Translations under genes and position numbers: made by a program
Notes under the pieces: generated by a model
The model's database searches: none
What the model saw: only the letters and a program-made list of their open reading frames with translations
What the model was told of the DNA's origin: nothing
DNA from: a bacterium HR17
GTDB taxonomy: Bacteria; Armatimonadota; Fervidibacteria; Fervidibacterales; Fervidibacteraceae
Length of the DNA stretch: 64,000 nucleotides
Direction: 5' to 3'
NCBI GenBank assembly: GCA_002898575.1
Contig: BEHT01000010.1
Coordinates: 17,762-81,761, forward strand
Part shown: positions 60,540 through 64,000 of the stretch, piece by piece
Layout of the letters: every line of letters starts with the position of its first letter
Position numbering within the stretch: position 1 is the first letter of the stretch

Positions 60540-63500
60540 TTACGCGGAGGGCGGATCCATCAAGGACGGGACTTGCGATTGCTCGTGTGTCTCCTGCAGG
60601 GCGATAGGTTCTACGGCGCGTTCAGCGACGACGCTGCGAAGTGCGACCAACAACGCCCGCGCTGTGTCCAAGCTCGTGATGCAGGGGATCCCGTGTTCCA
60701 CTGCCGCCCGCCGAATGATCAAATCATCCCGTTGGGAGAGCCGCGACGCTGACGGTGTGTTGATGACCAAGTGCACCTGCTTGCGCGTCAGCAAGTTCAA
60801 CAAGTTCGGCTCCCCCTCTTCAATCTTGCGGACGACTTCACAGTCAACGCTATGCTGGCGCAGGAAGTTTGCGGTGCCCTGTGTCGCAAACAACTTGAAG
60901 CCAAGCCCCGCAAAGCCCTGCACGATCGGTAGCGCTTCGGGTTTGTCCTTGTCGGCGACGGTCACTAACAACTTGCCGCCCAGCGGGACATTGTAGCCTG
61001 CAGCCACCAAGGCTTTATAGAGGGCTTTCGGGAACTCGCGGTCAATGCCCATCACTTCGCCCGTGCTTTTCATCTCTGGACCAAGTTCAATCTCTGCCTT
61101 GAACAATTTGCCCATAGAGAACACGGGCGCTTTGACGCCGACGAACTCTGGTTCAGGCAGCAATCCACCTTGCCAACCCAATTGACGCAAACTCACGCCC
61201 ATGATGCATTTGGTCGCGATGTTGACCATTGCAACGCCCGTCAGTTTGCTGATGTAAGGCACCGTCCGCGACGAGCGAGGGTTGATTTCCAACACATATA
61301 CCTCGTCCCCCAAAACAACGAACTGGATGTTGATGAGCCCGCGCACCTTGAGCGCTTTGGCGATGGCTTGGGTGTAATCCACGATGCGCTGTTTGGCGAT
61401 GTCTGAGAGCGTTTGTGGTGGGCAAACGGCGATGCTGTCACCGCTGTGGACGCCGGCGCGCTCAATGTGCTCCATGATGCCAGGAATAAGGCACTCGTCA
61501 CCGTCGCAAACCGCGTCCACTTCCGCTTCCGTGCCGGCGAGATACTTGTCCACAAGGATGGGACGGTCAGGCGCGACGCTGACGACATACTCAAGGTAAC
61601 TGCGCATTTCGTCCTCGTTGTAAACGATATCCATTGCTCGTCCGCCCAGCACATAACTGGGACGCACCAAAACGGGGTAGCCGACCTCACGGGCGACCTG
61701 CAGCGCTTCTTCCATACTCGTGACGGCTTTGCCGGGCGGATAGGGGATGCCCAGAGAGTTGAGCAGCCAATGGGTGCGGTCGCGGTCTTCAGCGATGTCA
61801 ATGCTGTCAAAGTCCGTCCCCAAGATGGGCACGCCCGCTTTGTGCAACCCTTCGGCGAGGTTCAACGGCGTCTGCCCACCAAACTGCACGATGACGCCGA
61901 CGGGCTTTTCGTTCTCAACGATGTGCAGCACATCTTCCAGCGTCAGCGGCTCAAAGTAAAGTCGGTCGGAGGTGTCAAAGTCGGTGGAAACCGTCTCGGG
62001 GTTGCAGTTGACCATAATGGCTTCGTAGCCGAGTTCCTGTAACGCCCATACGCAATGGACGCTGCAGTAGTCAAACTCAATACCTTGCCCGATGCGAATT
62101 GGACCTGAACCGAGCACGATAACTTTCGGGCGTTCGCTCGGCAGCGCTTCGTTCTCGCCGTTGGGTTCGTAGGTAGAGTAGAAGTAGGGCGTCGCCGCCT
62201 CAAACTCAGCGGCGCAAGTGTCTACCATCTTGTAAACGGGGCGAATGCCCCACACCTTGCGCATTTGGCGGACCCGCTCTTCCGCTTCCGCCAGCGACCG
62301 CTTCCCGCGCCCGCCGTCCCGCACCCCCAAGCATTCCGCGATATAGCGGTCGGCAAAGCCCATGTGTTTGGCGCGCCAAAGCAACTCTTTCGTCAAGTCC
62401 GACCAACCCGCCGCAGCGAGTTTGAACTCCATCTCCACGATGTTCCGCAGTTTCTCCAGAAACCACGGGTCAATGTGCGAAAGGGCGTGAATTTCCCGAA
62501 CAGTCATCCCACGCCGCAACGCTTCCGCGATGGCAAACAGGCGCAAATCGTTGGGCGTGCGGATGAGTTCCTCTAACTCAATGTCCGACTTGTCTGCAAT
62601 CTCTCGGTGGAACAGGCTGAGCGTGCCGACTTCCCAACCCCGCACCGCTTTGAGCAACGCTTCCTCAAAACTGCGCCCAATTGCCATGACTTCACCCGTG
62701 CTCTTCATCTGGGTGCCAATCGTGCGGTCTGCCGCCGGAAACTTGTCAAAAGGCCAACGGGGCAGTTTGACGACCACATAGTCAATGGACGGCTCAAAGC
62801 ACGCCAGCGTCTTTTTCGTGACCGCGTTGGGAATTTCGTCCAATCGCAAACCGATGGCGATTTTCGCCGCGACGCGGGCAATTGGGTAACCCGTCGCTTT
62901 GGACGCCAACGCCGACGACCGCGACACGCGCGGGTTGACTTCAATGACATAGTAGCGAAGCGAGCCGGGGTCAAGGGCGAACTGAATGTTGCACCCGCCT
63001 TGAATGCCCAGCGCCCGGATAATTTTCAGCGCTGCCGAACGGAGCATCTGATACTCCACATCGGTCAGCGTTTGCGTCGGGGCGACGACGATACTTTCCC
63101 CCGTGTGGACACCCATCGGGTCAAAATTTTCCATCGCACAAACGGTGATGCAGTTGTCCGCGCCGTCCCGCATGACCTCATACTCCAGTTCCTTCCAGCC
63201 GAGCACGCACTGCTCCACCAGCACCTGCCCGATCATGCTCAGCGCCAAACCGCGCTGGACGATCTGGCGCAACTCGTTTTCATCGTGAGCAATGCCGCCA
63301 CCGGTGCCGCCCAGTGTGTAAGCAGGACGGATAATGACAGGGTAACCTACACGGTCAGCGAATGCGATAGCATCCTCAATAGTCGTTATTGCCACACTCT
63401 CAGGAATGGGCTCGCCGATTTGTTGCATCAGTTGCCGAAAGAGTTCTCGGTCTTCCGCGTTTTGGATGGCTGTCAAAGGAGTGCCCAACAGTTCCACGCC

Positions 63501-63833
63501 ATAGCGGTCCAAAATACCCTCCATCGCTAACTGCGTCGCTAAGTTCAACCCCGTTTGACCGCCCAGCGTCGGGATAATTCCATCAGGTCGCTCTTTGGCG
63601 ATGATGCGCTCAAGGAACTCAACGGTCAAGGGCTCTATGTAAACGCGGTCTGCCATGTTCGGGTCGGTCATGATAGTTGCGGGATTGGAGTTGACCAAAA
63701 CGACTTCCAATCCCTCCTCTCGCAACGCTCGGCAGGCTTGCGAACCCGAATAGTCAAATTCCGCTGCCTGCCCGATGACAATCGGACCCGAACCGATCAC
63801 CATCACTTTGCGCAAATCTTTGCGCTTGGGCAT
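60540..63833 (-). CDS. carB: Carbamoyl-phosphate synthase large subunit
   Basis: 1097 aa, complete. It makes carbamoyl phosphate for arginine and pyrimidine synthesis. Two tandem ATP-grasp halves are visible: the first opens [20 protein letters not shown]; the second opens [20 protein letters not shown] near residue 562. The C-terminal MGS-like allosteric domain follows ([19 protein letters not shown]), with a ~25-residue tail beyond the usual end. The ATG has GGAGGT immediately upstream and GAGGTG further up. carA is not in the window; expected upstream but not seen. Confidence 0.96.
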   Translation of the reverse strand: MPKRKDLRKVMVIGSGPIVIGQAAEFDYSGSQACRALREEGLEVVLVNSNPATIMTDPNMADRVYIEPLTVEFLERIIAKERPDGIIPTLGGQTGLNLATQLAMEGILDRYGVELLGTPLTAIQNAEDRELFRQLMQQIGEPIPESVAITTIEDAIAFADRVGYPVIIRPAYTLGGTGGGIAHDENELRQIVQRGLALSMIGQVLVEQCVLGWKELEYEVMRDGADNCITVCAMENFDPMGVHTGESIVVAPTQTLTDVEYQMLRSAALKIIRALGIQGGCNIQFALDPGSLRYYVIEVNPRVSRSSALASKATGYPIARVAAKIAIGLRLDEIPNAVTKKTLACFEPSIDYVVVKLPRWPFDKFPAADRTIGTQMKSTGEVMAIGRSFEEALLKAVRGWEVGTLSLFHREIADKSDIELEELIRTPNDLRLFAIAEALRRGMTVREIHALSHIDPWFLEKLRNIVEMEFKLAAAGWSDLTKELLWRAKHMGFADRYIAECLGVRDGGRGKRSLAEAEERVRQMRKVWGIRPVYKMVDTCAAEFEAATPYFYSTYEPNGENEALPSERPKVIVLGSGPIRIGQGIEFDYCSVHCVWALQELGYEAIMVNCNPETVSTDFDTSDRLYFEPLTLEDVLHIVENEKPVGVIVQFGGQTPLNLAEGLHKAGVPILGTDFDSIDIAEDRDRTHWLLNSLGIPYPPGKAVTSMEEALQVAREVGYPVLVRPSYVLGGRAMDIVYNEDEMRSYLEYVVSVAPDRPILVDKYLAGTEAEVDAVCDGDECLIPGIMEHIERAGVHSGDSIAVCPPQTLSDIAKQRIVDYTQAIAKALKVRGLINIQFVVLGDEVYVLEINPRSSRTVPYISKLTGVAMVNIATKCIMGVSLRQLGWQGGLLPEPEFVGVKAPVFSMGKLFKAEIELGPEMKSTGEVMGIDREFPKALYKALVAAGYNVPLGGKLLVTVADKDKPEALPIVQGFAGLGFKLFATQGTANFLRQHSVDCEVVRKIEEGEPNLLNLLTRKQVHLVINTPSASRLSQRDDLIIRRAAVEHGIPCITSLDTARALLVALRSVVAERAVEPIALQETHEQSQVPSLMDPPSA

Positions 63834-63872
63834 ACCTCCAAATCACCTCGTTGCAGAAGTTTTGTCCGTTGC

Positions 63873-63900
63873 ATTATCGCTGATCTGCCCTTCTCGTCAA
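63873..63900 (-). promoter_or_regulatory. Sigma-70-type promoter of carB
   Basis: On the minus strand TTGACG (63900-63895), 16-base spacer, GATAAT (63878-63873), about 40 bases before the carB ATG. Both hexamers match the consensus at five of six positions. Confidence 0.7.
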
Positions 63901-63907
63901 CATTTCC

Positions 63908-64000
63908 TCACTGCGTCGCAGCCTTCACCTCATCCAAAGTTCGCAAGGAGACGCCGATGAAATAGCCTTTCTCCATCTCAATTTCCCAAACCCGCTTGTA
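63908..64000 (-). CDS. 3' end of a gene continuing past the window (partial)
   Basis: The last 30 codons on the minus strand, ending at TGA 63908-63910; the beginning lies beyond base 64000. The visible residues (EMEKGYFIGVSLRTLDEVKA) are charged and resemble no family I can name. It is just upstream of the carB promoter, in the same direction. Confidence 0.5.
   Translation of the reverse strand, partial: YKRVWEIEMEKGYFIGVSLRTLDEVKAATQ

Noticed and set aside
1..64000. Genome-wide reassignment of TGA
   Set aside because: Many intact genes end in TGA followed by unrelated sequence, for example nagB, uppS and proA. Only thiD shows sense use.
1..64000. rRNA and tRNA genes
   Set aside because: None recognised by eye; tRNA genes could be missed without tRNAscan-SE.

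Overview
The window is a 64-kb stretch of dense, GC-rich bacterial chromosome with short intergenic gaps, many ATGA/TGATG overlaps and clear Shine-Dalgarno sites. The genes suggest a diderm, probably thermophilic, environmental bacterium. There is a large outer-membrane-barrel-like protein ending in Trp, a secretin-N-like domain protein, an H-X9-DG prepilin, Gfo/Idh oxidoreductases and phytanoyl-CoA-dioxygenase-like enzymes, and a form II CoxL operon. This mix is typical of Armatimonadota-like or Planctomycetota-like lineages. The placement is inference from gene content; no rRNA or tRNA gene was recognised.

Layout: 1-4.5 kb holds the 3' part of rho, a HIT protein, a HTH-receiver regulator, a dinucleotide-binding reductase and a TPR/HEAGH protein. 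4.5-9 kb holds a DUF5060/GH140-like glycosidase and a znuA-znuC-znuB-type metal ABC operon. 9-11.2 kb is a three-gene FHA/zinc-ribbon operon. 11.2-19 kb, on the minus strand, is an envelope block: a zinc-finger anti-sigma-like protein, a 1228-residue barrel-like protein with 77-residue repeats, a TadG-like protein with a beta-helix-like repeat region, and a secretin-N-like protein. 19.5-23 kb carries tuf, nagB and a protein of unknown function with a KOW-like tail.

23-33.5 kb is a long minus-strand housekeeping operon: rpsB-tsf-pyrH-frr-PASTA-uppS-(CdsA-position membrane protein)-rseP-proS-thiD-ferredoxin-ubiD. In it, thiD has an in-frame UGA exactly where the catalytic GTGC cysteine belongs. 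The remaining 53 codons are well conserved, and a hairpin downstream meets the published geometry of a bacterial SECIS. This candidate selenocysteine-containing ThiD is the most notable observation here.

33.6-37.6 kb is a carbohydrate-type cluster: Gfo/Idh, oligogalacturonate-lyase-like, polysaccharide deacetylase and PhyH-like genes. 37.6-39.6 kb has ribF and an alpha/alpha-toroid protein. 40-44.6 kb is a coxS-L-M-G type molybdenum hydroxylase operon invaded by a dispersed palindromic repeat whose terminal repeat supplies the coxM stop codon. 44.7-54 kb has a HEAT-repeat protein, murJ, a class III aminotransferase, a LuxC-like/DUF2007 fusion, pyrF and a tandemly duplicated SorC-like regulator. 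54-60.3 kb has a prepilin, two secreted phosphoesterases, a membrane protein and proA. 60.5-64 kb is carB and the 3' end of a further gene.

The palindromic repeat family (six units in three clusters, each unit foldable into a three-way junction) is the only mobile-type element seen. No CRISPR array, integrase or phage gene was found.
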